The notes: a model not told the origin generated them from the letters alone. A stretch of DNA of 64,000 nucleotides from Talpa occidentalis (GCF_014898055.3 NW_023605083.1:65961715-66025714), one strand, 5' to 3'. Positions 33,621 to 48,250 are shown, counted from the stretch's first letter. Numbers and translations: made by a program.

Positions 33621-36600
33621 GATGTTCAATATTGTTCAACATCACCACCACCTCCCTTCGCCTCTCAAAGGGGGCATGTGTAAGTGGCAGAATTCTTAGA
33701 ACTCCCACAGGTTCACGGGGAAATGCAGGAGGCAAACCCCTTCATAGATGTGGACTTCAAGGGGGTCCTATCCTGAGCTTTTTTACTTGCCACCATCCCT
33801 CTGGGGCTGGAGGTGATTGGGAGGTGGATTTAGGCTATGAGCGTCCATGGTTTTGCTGTGTTTTCATTTCATGGGGGACAGAAATCTACAAGGAGGCTGC
33901 CTTATGGGAAGCACTTGTTTGCCTAGAGGGGTCTTTTCCTTTTGAACTTCTCTGGGGACTCTGCCCACATGTCAGAGAGAGCTGATCAAAACAGTAAAAG
34001 AGGACCCTGACAAGGATTTTCAAAATTGCATACAGATGTCTCCATTTCAGAGAATTGAAAACACAAATCTTTTTTGGATTGCTGTAGCAACTGCGGACAG
34101 ACAAAACAACACGTTGCAAAAAACTGTCCAGCAAGGACTGATAGCAATTTGCGGGGGAGGGGTTGGAGCTGGAGGGGGGGATTGCAGAGCCTGGGCCAAC
34201 ATGTGCTGAGGCTGGGAATTCCATCGTGGAACGTGGAGCTTGTGTTCTAATGGAAACCACCAGTCTCCAGGGCACATTCCCCTCAGACTGAGCCCCGATG
34301 TGAGAATGTGAAAATGGGAAAGGCAAGGGGCCAGAAGTAAGGCCTGAGCTGGAAGAGCTGCTTTTTTGGCTCAATCTTCATTTGCCCAAACCAGTCTTCC
34401 GGATCCAGACCAGTAGATTACAGCAATTCACATGTTCACAGCACTCTGCCATTTGTTCCACGTTTTCCTGCATTTATCATCAGAGTTTCTCATTTAGTCA
34501 TCTCAATTGAGAGCATGGTAGCCAGGGTTCAGGGAAAGATGTCGAGTTGCGATTTTAATTTGACTCTATAACCCTTGACACTTGCCCAGCCATAAGAGCC
34601 AAGAGCCCTTCAGTCACTTTCACTTCCTTGTTTCCATAGTTTTAACTGTCAATTTATTTTACCTGTTAGACTCCAACCTCTCTCTGAGTTGCAACCTGAT
34701 GCTGGAGGAAGTGGTTCTAGTCTTTACTTCTAAGTTATGAAGTGGAGAAACAGGTGACTATTAAGTTCAGGGTCAAGTGATGTCCCAAAAGTTGAAGTCC
34801 ATTTATAAAATTCTAATTGTTGCAATGTTTAAAGAGTTAAAGTCTTCTAATCTCATCCTGAATGAAGACTACTTAAGTCAGACCCTCCCTCCCCACACCA
34901 AACAAGTGGTCTCCTAGATACAACTGGAACTGTGGTTGATTTTTAATAAAGTGACTGTTTCAGCAGCTTTTATGACAGAGCTGGTAGTTCCATCATGCCA
35001 TGTCTTTGACAGCTGTGGTCTTCGCTCATAGTTTTATTTTTGGGTGCCCTGAGTCAATGTTCATCATATTTATATAAAACACAAGGTAAGTGAGGAGGTA
35101 AATGGCCAGTCCCAGGTCTCTGGTCCCCCCCCAGAACTGAGGGATCAATATCCCTGCAAACCTTATGACTATGCCGCCAACTGGAGAATTCAGCATGAAA
35201 TAAGCAATGACAACGATGATAACCTTTTGGGAAGCAGAAGGAGAGAATACAAGCTTTTGACTGTGTCTTATAACTTCAAATAACACTGCTAAGTCTTTTT
35301 ACATTTATGTGGTCTTTTGTTTCAAAGGCATTTTACTTCTGTTCTATTGCAAACACTATTGTCAGCACAACAACAATGGTGATTAAGTAAGTAGTGCTGC
35401 AGATGGATTTATAATGCAGACCTGCATACTTCGTCTGTAGATTTTTCAGTCTTGTATTGATCCTGAGAGCTGGATATTTTCCTCTTCGTTTTACAGAAGA
35501 ATAAACAGAATCCAGGCAAAATAAAGACAGCTGATCCTGGTCATACAAACTGAATGCCTCAGAGCAAAGATTTAAATTTGTATTTGTTTGGATTCAAAGC
35601 CATTGTTCTTCCTACTTCAGGACAACACAAGGAAGCACCATTAAAATTTGATTTTTAAAGGAAAAACACTGACAAGCAGCTTTTTATAAATAAGCTACTA
35701 AAATAAAATAATAACTAAATGATAGTAAAAACAGCAGAGACTATAAAAGAGAGATGTGATACCACGAGGTTGGTGTGACGAGAAAAGTCTAGCAGCCCTG
35801 GGTGCACAGGTTCTGTCTATTTTGTTTGATTGTTTAATATATTCCAGTTACCATTAGCTCTTAATGAATCTATTGGAAAAAACGTGTTTTAATGGTCAAA
35901 TAAAAGTCTGTCCTCTAGGAAAGTCACAAAGTATGCTATCAAATAATGGCTCTCTTCAGTTAAAAAATGAAATGGTCCCAGGAGGGTTAGGTTTTGTTTA
36001 ATCTACATTTTCCAAATTTACTTACCAGTGTTAACCTTTCCCACCAAAATAGCTATTAACAGTCCATGAGCTGGGGAGCCACATATCAAATGGTAGAAAA
36101 GCTTCCTCCAGAAGTAAGGAGACCCAAGTATAGATAGAAAAACCTAAGGACCCCATAACAGTCTTTTCAAATCTGTCTTTAGCAAGCCATCAAAGTCCAG
36201 GAAGCTCATACAAGATGGCTATGATGGGGAGCAGGGATCACTGCTTCCCATTTCTCTTAGGCAAGTCAGAGAGTATTCCCATTAGAATCTGCAAAAAATT
36301 TAATTTGCAAGTGACAAGCAATTCCTGTTGGCACCCCACTACATCTCTGAAGGGAAGGATCGACTGGCCTGAGTTCTGATGCTTCAGCATTTAGTCACAG
36401 GAGCAAGCGGTGGCACAGGCCTGTGAATTTCTGCCTTACATCTTACTGCCTCCGCATGTTTCTCCTCATATTCCTTTCAGCTGGGCAGGATTAAACAGCA
36501 GGTGTTCACATGTGATGGGTGAAACAATTATTGCTACATGACTGTTCTGAGAACTTGATGGGTGGGATGAGAGGTAACTTGTGCTATGGAAATTGTATTT

Positions 36601-39600
36601 AGTTCAGCAGATGTTTGGATTAGAAAAGACCCTAATAGGTTTCAAAAAGCCATATGGACTCCCAGATTAATGGTTTGGACTTTGCAGTTGATTTACCAGA
36701 TCTGAGACCTCCTGAAGTTCCAAGACAAGTGAGGATGATTCGTTTATTGACTACATGTCAAGCCATATAAGGCTGGCTTGGAGCACCCCTATGAAACCAG
36801 GCAAAAGAGAGATGTCCTCTCTCAGTGTTAAAACTGAAGTCTAAGTCAACTTTCAACTTGGAAAGAGGAATGACAAGGGTGTGCAGAAGAGCTGGGCTTT
36901 AGATTTTTTTATTCCTTACCACTTGTCTGTGAGCTTAGTCAAAGACACACTCAGATTCAGCACACATTTATAGAATGCTTTTGGTGCCAAAGACTGTAGA
37001 AGCTAAGTTCTCAGATTTTGTGGATCACATTTTAGTGGGGGGAACAGAAATTATGGTCTGGAACAAAATATAAGCCATTCATTAAAGATAATGACCTGAG
37101 ATCTAAAAGAACTATGAAAAACTAGATGTGATATCCAACATTAAAACATTTTGTACAGTTGGGTCACTCAATGTCAAGAGAAGGCCAAATCAAAGGCACA
37201 GAGGCTTGGACATAATTAGAAATTTTGGGAGAAGTTGTGATTTGAAGGTAGCATGTTATGTTTGTGATAGCATTCAGTAATAAGTTAAGGGAGATGGGGG
37301 GGAATGTGATGATGAGGAAAGTGTCATTTGTAGGAATTTTTAAATAACTGTAATTTATTTTATATTCTAGGGGGAAAAACAATAAATTTCATATCCTTAT
37401 CCCTGAAATGGATGTCAAAAAAGACAGATTTTAGTCTTGATAGTATTTTAACAAATGGCAGGACCTTAGTTAGGTCACTTCTCTCTAGACTAAATTTACA
37501 AAGAGAAGGCTTAGACTTTGGCTCATTTTAGGCTAAATCAACAGTCTAGTCTTTCCAGTGGTCAGGGAAAGAGGAGAAGTGAGTGACCCACTTCTCACCT
37601 GGAAATGTGCCCCCAGTCACCAGTAATCTATGAACCCCCCAGGGTCACCTGACAATAGACGGGTAAGACCAGAGAACTAGCACTGCATCCCAGGACTCTG
37701 GGGAGAGTGATAGCTTGGAGGGTGACATCACGGTCCTCACAGCAACCCTAGTAGAGTTCTTGGCAAAGTCAATCTCTAGCAGCACCCTTTTACCATGCCT
37801 CAGTGGGGCGCTGATATTTTAGTGGTTCTTCAGAGCCATGCTCTCATTCTAGGCTGGATGCCCACTTCTGAACCATGGGTTAAAATTTGCCCCTAAAGGT
37901 TAACTGGAAAACACATGTGGTACAGAAAAATATTTTTTAAAAGGGAGGAATTCCCTAAAACTTCATTCTATGTTAAAGATTAGGTAGCATTTGGAGGAAG
38001 TCAGAGTCTGAGTCTCCTAGGAACAAGATAACAGTACATTTTACTGAGTCTCACTAGCAAGCACAACCCATACAATTCTAAAAAAAAAAAAATTGGTTGG
38101 AATTTTAATTTTCTATTAAATTGGAATTCTAATTTTAAAAATTTCATCTGGACCCATTACATTCAAAAAAGTCAAAGACTTTTGGTGAATGTGTTCAACA
38201 ACACATGGGACTGAATTTCTGTTTGACAGGGGCAAACACTCCTGTTATTTACTCTTAGTTTGAATCCTAGGTCATGAAAATGTGGTATTAAACTCAGATT
38301 GAAAGGATAGAGACAGAAGTTTAGGGATGGTATGCCCGATAGGAAAAAAAAAAAAAACTACATATTCAAAGATTGGAATGAGTCTTACTTATGCCTAGCA
38401 TATGGAAGAGAGAGAAGTATTGTACAGACTGATTTGATTAAAACCTTGACTCATGAGCAAAAAATACAAGCTAGATTTGAACTCTGAATTAAAAATTCTG
38501 AAATAAGAGAATGAGTATCTTTGGTTTTTATTCCAGTTATTAAAGTGTTTTCATGATTATTACTTGGTTAATTTTCCCAGTTGTGTGATGTGGGTAGTAT
38601 CATGTCGAAGAGAAGGAAGGCTAAAAGTAGCTTAGAGAAATGAGGAATTGCATCTGGAATTCAGGAGCTGGGAGTGGTGAAGTCAGGGCAAGAGGCCAAG
38701 TCTTCAAACTCCAGGTGTCTGGACTCTTCAAACAGCAAATAGCCATTGCAAATTCTGGCTTCAATCATCTGACTGCACTCTCAGTATAAGCAAATATTTT
38801 GAAAAGCTACATTGAACCCCACAGAAAGACCCTGGCAAAATGTGCCCAGTGCTTCTCTGTACACACAACATGGTTTCTGTAATGATAGCAAAAATAGAAA
38901 AAGGATAAATACAGCCCTCAGCAAATCCTTCTGTAAAAACATCTAAATTTCCTGGGAGGCTCTGCTACTATTTTGTGACACTTATGAAAATTGTGTGAAC
39001 TTTATGGGAGGAAATGCTCCTACTTTTGCTCAAAGTTTGCTCCTTAATGTTTTTCATGTTGAGAACACAGAGAAGGAAGCTCTAAGGATCAGGATACTGG
39101 AATTCATGGTGAAGGAAGATAATTTTGAATTTTTGGTGCCTTTTAAATTATGTGAGTAACTCTCCTCTTTGAGACTATTGCTTGGCAGTCCTTTGCTTCT
39201 CACAGAAAAAATAACACTTTAAAAACAAGTGCTGCTCTTCCAATGAATGTGATCAGAAATCATCCCAAACCATCCTGAAATTCTTTCCTGGAGAACACCT
39301 AATCCCTAGAGTTGATCAGATTTGGTATATATTCCATTAATTGTTTTCATATGTTCCTACATGTGCTTGGCAAGACCCTTACATGCTACATGAGTAACTT
39401 TAATCAATATCTAATTTCCCAGAGGCTTTTAGAAACTAGCATAACCTTCATTGGGTTATACACATTCTCTATACTTCAAAGTAGCTGAGAAGTAGTGAGG
39501 CAGTGGTGGGGAGGAACCCTGGAAACTTTCCTGGAGTAGATTTTTAACTTAGGTACAGTCTGATCTGAAAGCTGTAGAGCCACTAATTTTGCCAAATGGT

Positions 39601-40470
39601 AGCTCAAAGAAAATATAAAAGAATTATAGGAATCATATTTTAGAATAATACCAACTGGGAAAGTCAAAGGCAACAAATAAGGTTAAAGTTCTGGATTATT
39701 TTAACTCATTCTATTCACAATTATTAATTATCAACTATGCTCACCAATAGTGAGATTGGGTCCTGGAAATGGCACAGTGAAAGTTAGGTGTATCTTTGCC
39801 TGGGGATTTTCATTTGGCCCAACCCAATCCAGGAATCTCTTCTGTAGAATTTCTGAGATGGGATCATCCTAACATTTGTTTTGATATTTTCAGAGACTAA
39901 CACTTATCATAATTTCCAACACATAGTTCACCCTTAATAACCTCTTTCTGATTTAGAGCCAACTCTCCTTTATCAAACTCTATTATGTACTACTGATAAA
40001 CATTCTTCTGTACACTGCATCCCACTAATAGGAACCCTCAAACAATATTGTAAGGTGTGAATTTATTGACCTTATTTTTGTTTCTATATGGGCAAATTAA
40101 GATTTGGGAAAAATAATTAAAGTTACTCAGTTAAAAAACAAACCAAAATTCCACAATGGAACTGTACTGTCAAGTTGTAAGAATCCTATGTACATAATGG
40201 AGTTGGCATTGTTTGTAAAACAGACTAATATTATTTCATAAATAGTAAATAGTGGAACTGAGTTGTTTTAAAAATACAAGTGTAAGGAATTATCTATACT
40301 AACCTCCAGTTATGACTTCATTTAAAGCATGACTTAACTCTTTGAGATTGAATAGCCTCTTCTCCATTGACTAATGGTGCTCTCTAACCATATTATCACA
40401 CAGCTCATCCTTTATACAATCTTCACACAATCTAAAATTTCTTCACCTATTTATCCATTCACTTGAGTTT
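33621..40470. other. Long stretch without recognised genes
   Basis: Mostly unique-looking sequence. Weak L2/MIR-like fragments occur near 35460-35600, 36950-37040 and 40030-40130. Open frames at 33886-34374 and 35026-35286 (both minus) are not supported as genes. No promoter or CpG cluster was seen. Confidence 0.45.
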
Positions 40471-40718
40471 TTTTCAATTATTTTTGTGTGTAGAAGAACT
40501 GGGGTGTAGGTCAGAGGTGCAGGGGGTGACAGGATTCACCAGAGACAGAGTGGGGAGCAGAACAGGGAGATCTACTGAAATACACCACTGAGGGGAGCAG
40601 CGGGCGAGACAGGAGAGGTCTGCTGCACCATATGTGGTTTAGCACCCCACCAGGGATCCAACTCAGGCTGTAGTGGTGACAGTGCTGAGACTTAACCCCG
40701 AGGCCACTAGGGAGGCCC
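40471..40718 (-). mobile_element. tRNA-derived SINE, type B, divergent
   Basis: Antisense copy with type B end (actggggtgtaggtcagagg), 'ccactgaggggagcagcggg' and head ending 'actagggaggccc'. Direct repeats ttcacttgagttt / ttcacttgatttg (about 40458 and 40721) flank it. The tail is short and decayed, indicating an older copy. Confidence 0.87.
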
Positions 40719-40732
40719 AATTCACTTGATTT

Positions 40733-42417
40733 GTGCACGCATGTCCACTGCTTAAACAAAACAAGAATGATCCATGAGCACAAGGATTTTGATTATTTTT
40801 TTTTCTCCAGTGGAGTACCCCTGTAGGTGTTTAAGAATGAATTACTTCTTTGAATTCCTCAAAGAAGCATAAAGTTTTTATGTATTATATATAGTGATTT
40901 TTTTCTCACTATACATTCAGGGTCTACATAGCCAGAACAAGAGTCCAATTCTTTGAATCTTCAGTAGCACGCTTAGGGCTAATGAATGAATGCTTCCTGA
41001 AAGTATCCATCTTTGTGGCACATCTTAAAAGACAGGCAAGAGAATCAAGCTGTCAGTGAATGAATGGGCAGAACTGTGGTAAGGAAGACAGAAGAATAGA
41101 GCACACAGAATCAGGTGTGGGAATGAAAAGGCTTTGGCATGACTATAATTACCTACTATAGTTCAATTCCTCTTGCCCAGACTTATTCCAGAGCTTTGGA
41201 AATTATATTTGGGCTCTAGTCATTTTCGGTAAGTTATTTTGGTACTCAACTTAAGCAGACCTTTTTCTCCATTTTGAATTCATCTGTTCCTGACATCACT
41301 GGGCAGTGTTTTCTCTTTCTCATTCATTCATTATTGCTTTTTCTTTAGCATCTACTAAGTTTTGGCCATTTTTGATACAGTTCTATAATGAAAGGACTAA
41401 AATGAAAGGATAAAAACATCAGAAAGAATATTTAAAGAAAAAAAATAGTTAAATTTTTTCCAAAACTGCATATTTAAGAAGTTCAACACACTCTGGGAAC
41501 AATAAACATGAAGATAGCCATTTTCCAATGAACTGTTCAACCTAATGAACCTTAAAAAAGGCTAAAAGAACAACAAAATCTAGCTTAAAATTCATACTCC
41601 TACTTCCAAGACGCAAAGATAGACAGACTGTACAATTGTGGAGGGGCAAATCAAGATCAGGCAGGGGGTGGCAGGGAGGAGAGACAAGTCAAGCATGTCT
41701 TCATGCAGCCCCTCAGAAGGTTGACATTCAGGTTCCCACTAGCTGAGGGAGAATTATATGGGGGTGCTGGCTGACATGGAGGGAGGAGAATGACAAGGCA
41801 GTGTATGCCTTTATAGTCCAGGAAAACCCATCCCACTTTCCTGGCTCCTGGAGCTCCATTCAGAACAGTCACTCAGGCGTGCTGTGAGCCAGTACCGGGC
41901 AGTTACTAATTTCAGGCTCTAGAGACAACCACATCGCGTGCTCGTGGTCACAGATGTTCTTTTGACAAGGTAGGACACAACCAGTCATTAAGGGGGTGGG
42001 AACCACCCTGGAATAGAACAGACCATACCTCCAGCATTGCCCAAGAGGTGGGCCTGCTTGCGACAAGCAGGTATCTATTTCCACACTGGCTGGCAACTTC
42101 TTTGTCTGAGAGCATTCATCTGGAAAGCACCCTAACTGTCTGACTCCTTACCAGTCTACAGAGAGCAACAAATCCAAGGGCCTTGAAAATGCAGAAGGCC
42201 CTAAGAAAAGCCATCACCAGTATTAGATCTTATTAAATAGCACAAGTGTAGGTTTTTAAATATGACAGATACAGGTTGCAGAACAGTATGGTTTCAAGCA
42301 AAGAGATGGATTTTTCTGTGACTGTTTCCACAATGATAGAGGAAAAAGTATTTTTCTCATATAATTACGAATATCTGCATAAAGCTTTACACAGTGATTT
42401 ACTGTTTTAGCCTTTCA
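40733..42417. other. Unassigned non-coding sequence
   Basis: No gene or repeat was recognised. Confidence 0.45.
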
Positions 42418-42449
42418 AGTATATATATATATAATATATATATATATTT
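42418..42449. repeat. (AT)n simple repeat
   Basis: AT units with one AA interruption in the centre; self-complementary. Confidence 0.95.
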
Positions 42450-43844
42450 TTCCCATTAACTCTTCTATTTGTCTACAGTGACTATTATGAGATATTTCCA
42501 TTAATGATACACTGATACATATTTGCTCCTCCCAAAAGGGGAGAAAGAAATATCTTCAGAACCTCTAGGGATTCTAAACCTGAAATTGCTGGCCCAGACT
42601 CAAATTCCTATCTCTAAAACTTGATATCTCTTTCCCATTTGCCACTTCAAAGTAGTTCTCTAACTGTACTTTGACTGCACAAGCACCCATCATGGTTCTG
42701 TCATTCTGAATTTCAGCAGTTACACCATTCCGTGACACACTGTAAATGATACAGAAGTCTCAGAGCACAGTTGTAGAAGTGCCTGCCCTTCGGCTACAGC
42801 AATGATTAGGCTGTAACTATATTTCACTCTAATACCCTAAATGCAAAAGGCAGGTGGATCAAACAAGTTAGCAAACAAAAGAGAAATAAATAACCTTCTA
42901 AGTGAAGGAAGCAGTTTGTGCTTCCTATAGAATAAAAAATGTCCAACGCAGGCCACCTAGACCTGTGGAACCACAACCAGTCCCTGCCTCGCCACCATCT
43001 AGTGCTCTTCTCCACAGTCACACTCCAAGTGACAATGTGAGCCTGAATGTCCAGAGCAGTGAAGAGACGGTTTGAGACCAGTCTCAGGCGGGTGGAGCGG
43101 ATGTGCTAGGGAAGGGCGGCTGGTTCACTCTCTGGGAGATGCACAGAGGATCGGCTTCCCTGAAGAGCATCAAGAACAGAGAAAAAGCATCTATGAGTGC
43201 AGTTCCTGGATCTGACAGTGGAGCTACAACAGATGTAAGGTGGCATCAGTCTTCTTGGCTGGAGGAACTGTGCCCATGGAGCTCACTCCACTGACAGGTT
43301 TCCCTTGGCTGCCTGCAGTGCAGGTGGGGTGGAGAGTGGATCTCCATTCTCTTCATCGTGAATAGACTGGTATTGCTGCCCTCCAGAACTCCATTTGCTG
43401 GTGGAGCCGACCTAAAGGAAAGAGGCCAGATGGCAAATGCTACCTCCAGATTCCCACATGCAAAAGGGAGTCAACATTCAGATGCTAGCTGCTCTTGCCC
43501 TTTCAATCATTTGCTCAGGTATCTGGTCATTGTCTCCTCAGCATGGGAAGTCCTCCCATGTAAACACACTCATAGCAAAAATTCTCAGACACATTTTCAA
43601 ACTTAATCGGTACCAAATACACGACAGATGAATATGTGATTCACTAGTAGAACCACGAAACGCTGTTGCTGGGCCGCACTGGACTCAGATGACAAGCCTC
43701 AGCATCTTCATATGTAAATGTCTAAATGATGACTTTCACTGAGGATAAATGGAAGGGAAGAGGAAGGGAGGGTGGGCAGGGGGATGGCAAAACAACAAAA
43801 GAGAAGGCAGATGACAGATTGTCAAACCGAGAAAAATGTACAGT
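42450..43844. other. Unassigned non-coding sequence
   Basis: Somewhat higher GC near 43000-43400, but no recognised exon, gene or repeat. Confidence 0.45.
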
Positions 43845-44010
43845 TAGACACTGAGTTTGACTTTGAACCCTGGATTCTACCACTTAACCTGGTTTATACC
43901 TTCATGAAGTCATGCATCTCCCTTCAATCTAGAGGATGATCAATCAGTTATTTTCTGTGATGGTTCAATTAGAAATACAAGTAAGACAGGACCTAGCACA
44001 CATCAAATAT
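43845..44010 (+). repeat. MIR SINE relic
   Basis: 'gactttgaaccctggattct', 'accacttaacctgg' and 'gacaggacctagcacaca' fit MIR in sense order. Confidence 0.6.
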
Positions 44011-44039
44011 TACTGCTCTTACTATCCTTTTTTTTTTTT

Positions 44040-44185
44040 TTCATTTAATACTTCCAACCACTCTGTGAGGTTAATATTTTCTCCATCTTTCTCATGAATA
44101 AACTAATGTTTGGAGAAAGCTAAGTCCTTTGGTGAAGTTCACACACAAATTTTGAGATGGGATTTGAAGCTTGTTTTTGCTAATT
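44040..44185 (-). repeat. MIR SINE relic
   Basis: 'ctctgtgaggttaatatttt', 'catgaataaactaatgtttg' and 'gatgggatttgaagc' fit antisense MIR. Confidence 0.6.
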
Positions 44186-45489
44186 ACTAATGCCTATATC
44201 CCTCATTATCAATATGCCACAGGGAACTCACAAATTGGGTTGGAGAGCAACAGGTATTTTTGGAGACTGGGTTGAATTTACATTTGATATGAAATTACTC
44301 TGCTTAGTGTAAGGAAGGTGAAATTGGAGATGATTTTCTCATTGTCAGAACTTAAAACGAGTGCTTAGGCAAAGCAGACAGACACATGGTCTACATGTTT
44401 GTCTCAGAAGGGGCAATCCTCCTCCTGGCCCCCAGTTCTCTGATGTGTTGCCTCCCAGGTCTCCTGACCCACATTTATAGGAAAGCAGCTCCTCTCTGGA
44501 CCCCATTCTAAGTCCAAGCTCCCTGAAAAGGATGAGATCATCCTTTCAGGCCTGACCTGCTTTAACTTGCTATGAGACATACTGAATGAAGGAATACGAA
44601 AATGCACAAGTGGGTGACTCCACAGGAATCCATGAGCAGAGTCTACATCAAGCAGTTATTTAAACTCCTGCTACATACGTCAGTCTGCTGCCATGGTGTC
44701 AGGGTGATTCAGCAACCTGAGTATGGATTACCTCATTGATGACTGAGTTCCTCTGTTTATTTCTGCTCTTGTATCTCCTTGGGGAGACTACTATAGGGCT
44801 CAACTGTCTGCAAAATCTACCTTGCAGGGGTCATATTATTAACTGCTACAGAGACATTAATGAAAATAAAAATGGACTTGAAATTGGAGGATGTGATTTC
44901 AAGTTTATACTTTTAGGCTGTATAATGAATAAATGACTTCCTTAAAGCCTTAGTTGACTAGTGTAATAAATGGACATGATTAGAAAAATGACCTTCTTTG
45001 AAGTGCTTCCTGAGAATCATGTGAGGTAAATGATGAGAAAATTCTTTGTAACTGGAAATGGGTTTTTAAATTGATAAACATTGGCTTTACTTAACACTTT
45101 GGACTCTCACTATTTCTTAATTTACTTTATCCCTTAATTTAGTCATTTGCTCAGACATTTAGTTTACAAGTATAATTGAGAAACTGTTACGTGTCTGGAA
45201 TTAAGCCTAGGAAGAACATCAGAATATTTCCTGAAACATGGCAATGTTGTCATGCCCTTGCACTGTGAAACCCAAGGGTGAAAGGAAGATCATCTGATTT
45301 ACTGTGTCCCTAGTATTCATCCTGGTCCCAACCTTAACACTCAGCAACATGTCTTTCACATAACAGGTGCTTAGGTATGTCAAACCAATCAAAGTATTAA
45401 AGTGGAATATCAAATTATTCCAATCCATGTCTTTTTCATAAACCACATAATTACCACAGTGATGTTCTAAGTGCAAATCAGACACATCT
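44186..45489. other. Mostly unassigned sequence
   Basis: A possible MIR lies at about 44870-44935 and an antisense L2-like piece at about 45140-45215. No gene was recognised. Confidence 0.4.
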
Positions 45490-45900
45490 GTCTTGATTAA
45501 AACCCTCCATAACTTGTCCGTTATGCTGAGGACATAGTCTAGATGCTGTAACCTGCTATTAAACCCACTATGGTCTCATCCAAACAGACCTTCTCCTCTC
45601 AGAAGGGACATTTCTTCACAGTCACACTGTTCCTACAATCCAGGGCATTGGCCCATTCAGGACCTGCACCTTCATGCCCTTTTTCTCCACCTTGCAAAAG
45701 CAACACATAAAGGTCCAGGACATGACTTTCTTCACACAAGACAATTTCCCTTACCTGCTCTCTGATCTTCTAGAAACATGAAATTGCAGACTGACAATTT
45801 AGCTCAAATACACATGATCATGGGAGAGTTGTGTTTTTGTGTACCAACCCTCTGTCCTAGGCACCTGTCTGCCAAAGTGTAAGTTTCCTTAGGGTGATGA
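45490..45900 (+). repeat. L2 LINE relic
   Basis: 'ttaaaaccctccataactt', 'cccactatggtctcatccaa', 'cttcacagtcacactgttc' and 'ccttcatgccctttttc' resemble L2. Confidence 0.55.
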
Positions 45901-46289
45901 TGGGTCAAGCAATCCTTGGGTTTCTAAAAGGATGTGAGTGGACAAAAGTCTCACCGCTAAAGCAAAAAGTTAATGATCTCCCAACTGAGATAGCATCAGT
46001 CTTAGAGTATCTGTAAGATTGTAACCACATCACAAAGATGGTTGAGAGTGATGGCTGGGCCATTTTCTTCAACTGCAATCAAGAAAACAAACATAAGATC
46101 CTGAGATAGCATAGCAGCAGAATTTAGAAGGAAAGATCATTTAAATGGTGACCACAAAAAGCAAGGTGGTTTACTGTAAGGTTTTAGACTGCAGAGAAAG
46201 GGCAAGTTGGAATGTAGGTTCTCTCTCTTAGTACCTGAGGGTCTGGAGACATGAATTTATATCTCTGAGTCTTGATTTCATCACCATAC
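45901..46289. other. Unassigned non-coding sequence
   Basis: No gene or repeat was recognised. Confidence 0.45.
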
Positions 46290-46640
46290 AAATTTATAGA
46301 GGTATAGCTGATTTTCAAAAAACACACTTATTCAATGTGTACATCTTGGTGAATTTGTATAGATGCATAAACCCATGATATTATCATCACAATAAAGTAC
46401 AAAATATATCCATCACCTTAAAAAAAGTCTTTATATTCTTTGATGCATGTGTATGTCTGTTTGTTTTCTTGGTAAGAACACTTGAGATAACTGTCTTTAA
46501 ATATTTAAAAGTGCACAATACTATATAGCTATCTATAGATACTATGTCTACAGTCAATACTATAGGTGCTATGTTGTATAGCACATCTTAGAACTTACTC
46601 ATATCACATAAGAAAATGTTATATCTATGGAAAAAAAACT
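46290..46640 (-). mobile_element. Old L1 3' UTR, antisense
   Basis: 'gaggtatagctgattttcaa', 'acacttattcaatgtgtac', 'atatatccatcacctt' and 'aagaacacttgagataactg' follow the order of an old L1 3' UTR read antisense. Confidence 0.65.
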
Positions 46641-47964
46641 CATTTTAATAAGAAACAGGTCAACTGTCTCTTACATAAACCCTGGCATTTCTTGAATGGA
46701 AATAAGTCTATGATTTTTTAAAAATAATTCAACAAAAATGTCATACCCTCATTAAACACACATTTTATCTTCTTCTAGTTAAAATAATTGATTAGTAACT
46801 TCACCACATGAATTTAAGGTCTACTTTCCTCTTTGTGTTTGGAAGATCTAGTTAACAGGGTTTACCTAATGAGTTCTTAGTCAAGTGGTACGAGTATCCT
46901 TCAGAGTGCTGCTGGGTACATGCTGAGTGTTTTGAGATACAGCAAAAGACCCTGATTTCCAGGCATGACAGAAGCTCAAAAGAAATGTCATGACAGAGTT
47001 GGAATTGGGGTCTGGATAACAACTCAACTTGTGGGTGTTAAGATGGGATTCTTAGGAGTCATATTTGAAGGTCTTTTACAGGAAATGCCTAGGTCATTAG
47101 GAAGTGAGGGGCATCCCTCAAAGATGTGGCACCTCATAAGAGTATTGGGGCAATTCCAAGTGAACTGCTGTTTCAGTTTGCAAAGATGATGGATGGCTTG
47201 AAGAAGTCAGTCACAGCCACATAGTACTGCCCAGTGTGGCAGGTTTCTGTGAGCATATCCCTCCACCCTCCTGACTGTTCCATGGAGAAAAATAGGGCTA
47301 CTTTCAGTTGTGGGCACTAATTTAAGTGTGTTATCAGTTCTCCAAGGGTGAAAGAAATGAAGAGATGTCCACATTCTTACCACCTCGCTTTGTTGGAACA
47401 GTTTGTTGCCATCTTTAGAGATGAGACAAGGAAAAAAAAAAATATATATATATATCAATCCCCAAGGAGATTACTACTCCCACACTTATATCTTTAGTTT
47501 TGCACTAATTTGGGATACTTTTCCTCAGAAAAGGGGGGGGTCATGACAAACTGTTCTTGAGGGTTGAGAAATTGTTTCAGAAGACCAAAATAAAAATAGT
47601 TGTGTTTTCAAATGGCTTGCCTCCACAGAATTGTAGAAATGCTGTTTTTGGTATTGCTTTGTGTTTTGTTTTTGTACGGCCACGGGGGTGACATGGAAAA
47701 TCACCCAAGGAGAAAAACTGGCAACATGCTAGAGAATGAGGAGAGCTTCAGGAGGCAGGAGGACAGCGAGGCTCTGCGGCTATAACCAGGAGGAGATTGT
47801 GCAAGGCATCTGCAGCCTCCAGCTTGGGAAATCAGCTCCTCCTCAGACCCAACTCCTGGAAAATATTTCATTTTTGAAAAGAAGCTGCATGAAACTCAGT
47901 TTTTTAGCCAGCAACTTAGAAAAACAAATTATTAAATTGATGGCTGGAAGGAATCTGTAAAGTA
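46641..47964. other. Unassigned sequence
   Basis: A short A-run plus (AT)n lies at 47430-47456. The open frame 47600-47785 begins with a hydrophobic segment but has no further support. Confidence 0.45.
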
Positions 47965-48045
47965 CAGTTCAAGCCCTTTCCTTTGACAGATAAGAAGAGT
48001 GAAACCAAGGAAGTAGTTGGTTCAAGGTCAAGCAGCCTATCTCTT
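47965..48045 (-). repeat. MIR SINE relic
   Basis: 'tttgacagataagaagagtg' and 'ggttcaaggtcaagcagcct' fit antisense MIR. Confidence 0.6.
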
Positions 48046-48250
48046 TCAAAACCTCCTGGGCTGGAAAGAGGTTAGAACTCAAATGGAAGTTTGTGCAACA
48101 CGGTAATTAAATTATTCCCTCAAAATATCAATTGGCTGTACTAGCAATGATCAAGTGAGTTACTTGAATTCTCTGGAAGTGTAGTTTGGTATCTCCTTTT
48201 TAAACAGCAATTTTACAACTATGAAGAGTCTTAAAGATGTTTCCACTTTT

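Noticed and set aside
33886..34374. Minus-strand open frame of about 160 codons, one of the longest in the window
   Set aside because: It has no ATG at its left end and no recognisable family or domain; Ser/Pro-rich composition follows local base composition. No promoter, CpG cluster or splice context was seen.
35026..35286. Minus-strand open frame of 86 codons with hydrophobic segments that could pass for a membrane protein
   Set aside because: AT-rich antisense sequence often gives Ile/Leu/Phe-rich frames. No family residues were recognised and no neighbouring exons were found.
47600..47785. Short frame starting with a hydrophobic signal-like stretch
   Set aside because: Only 61 codons, no family, and nothing around it to support a transcript.
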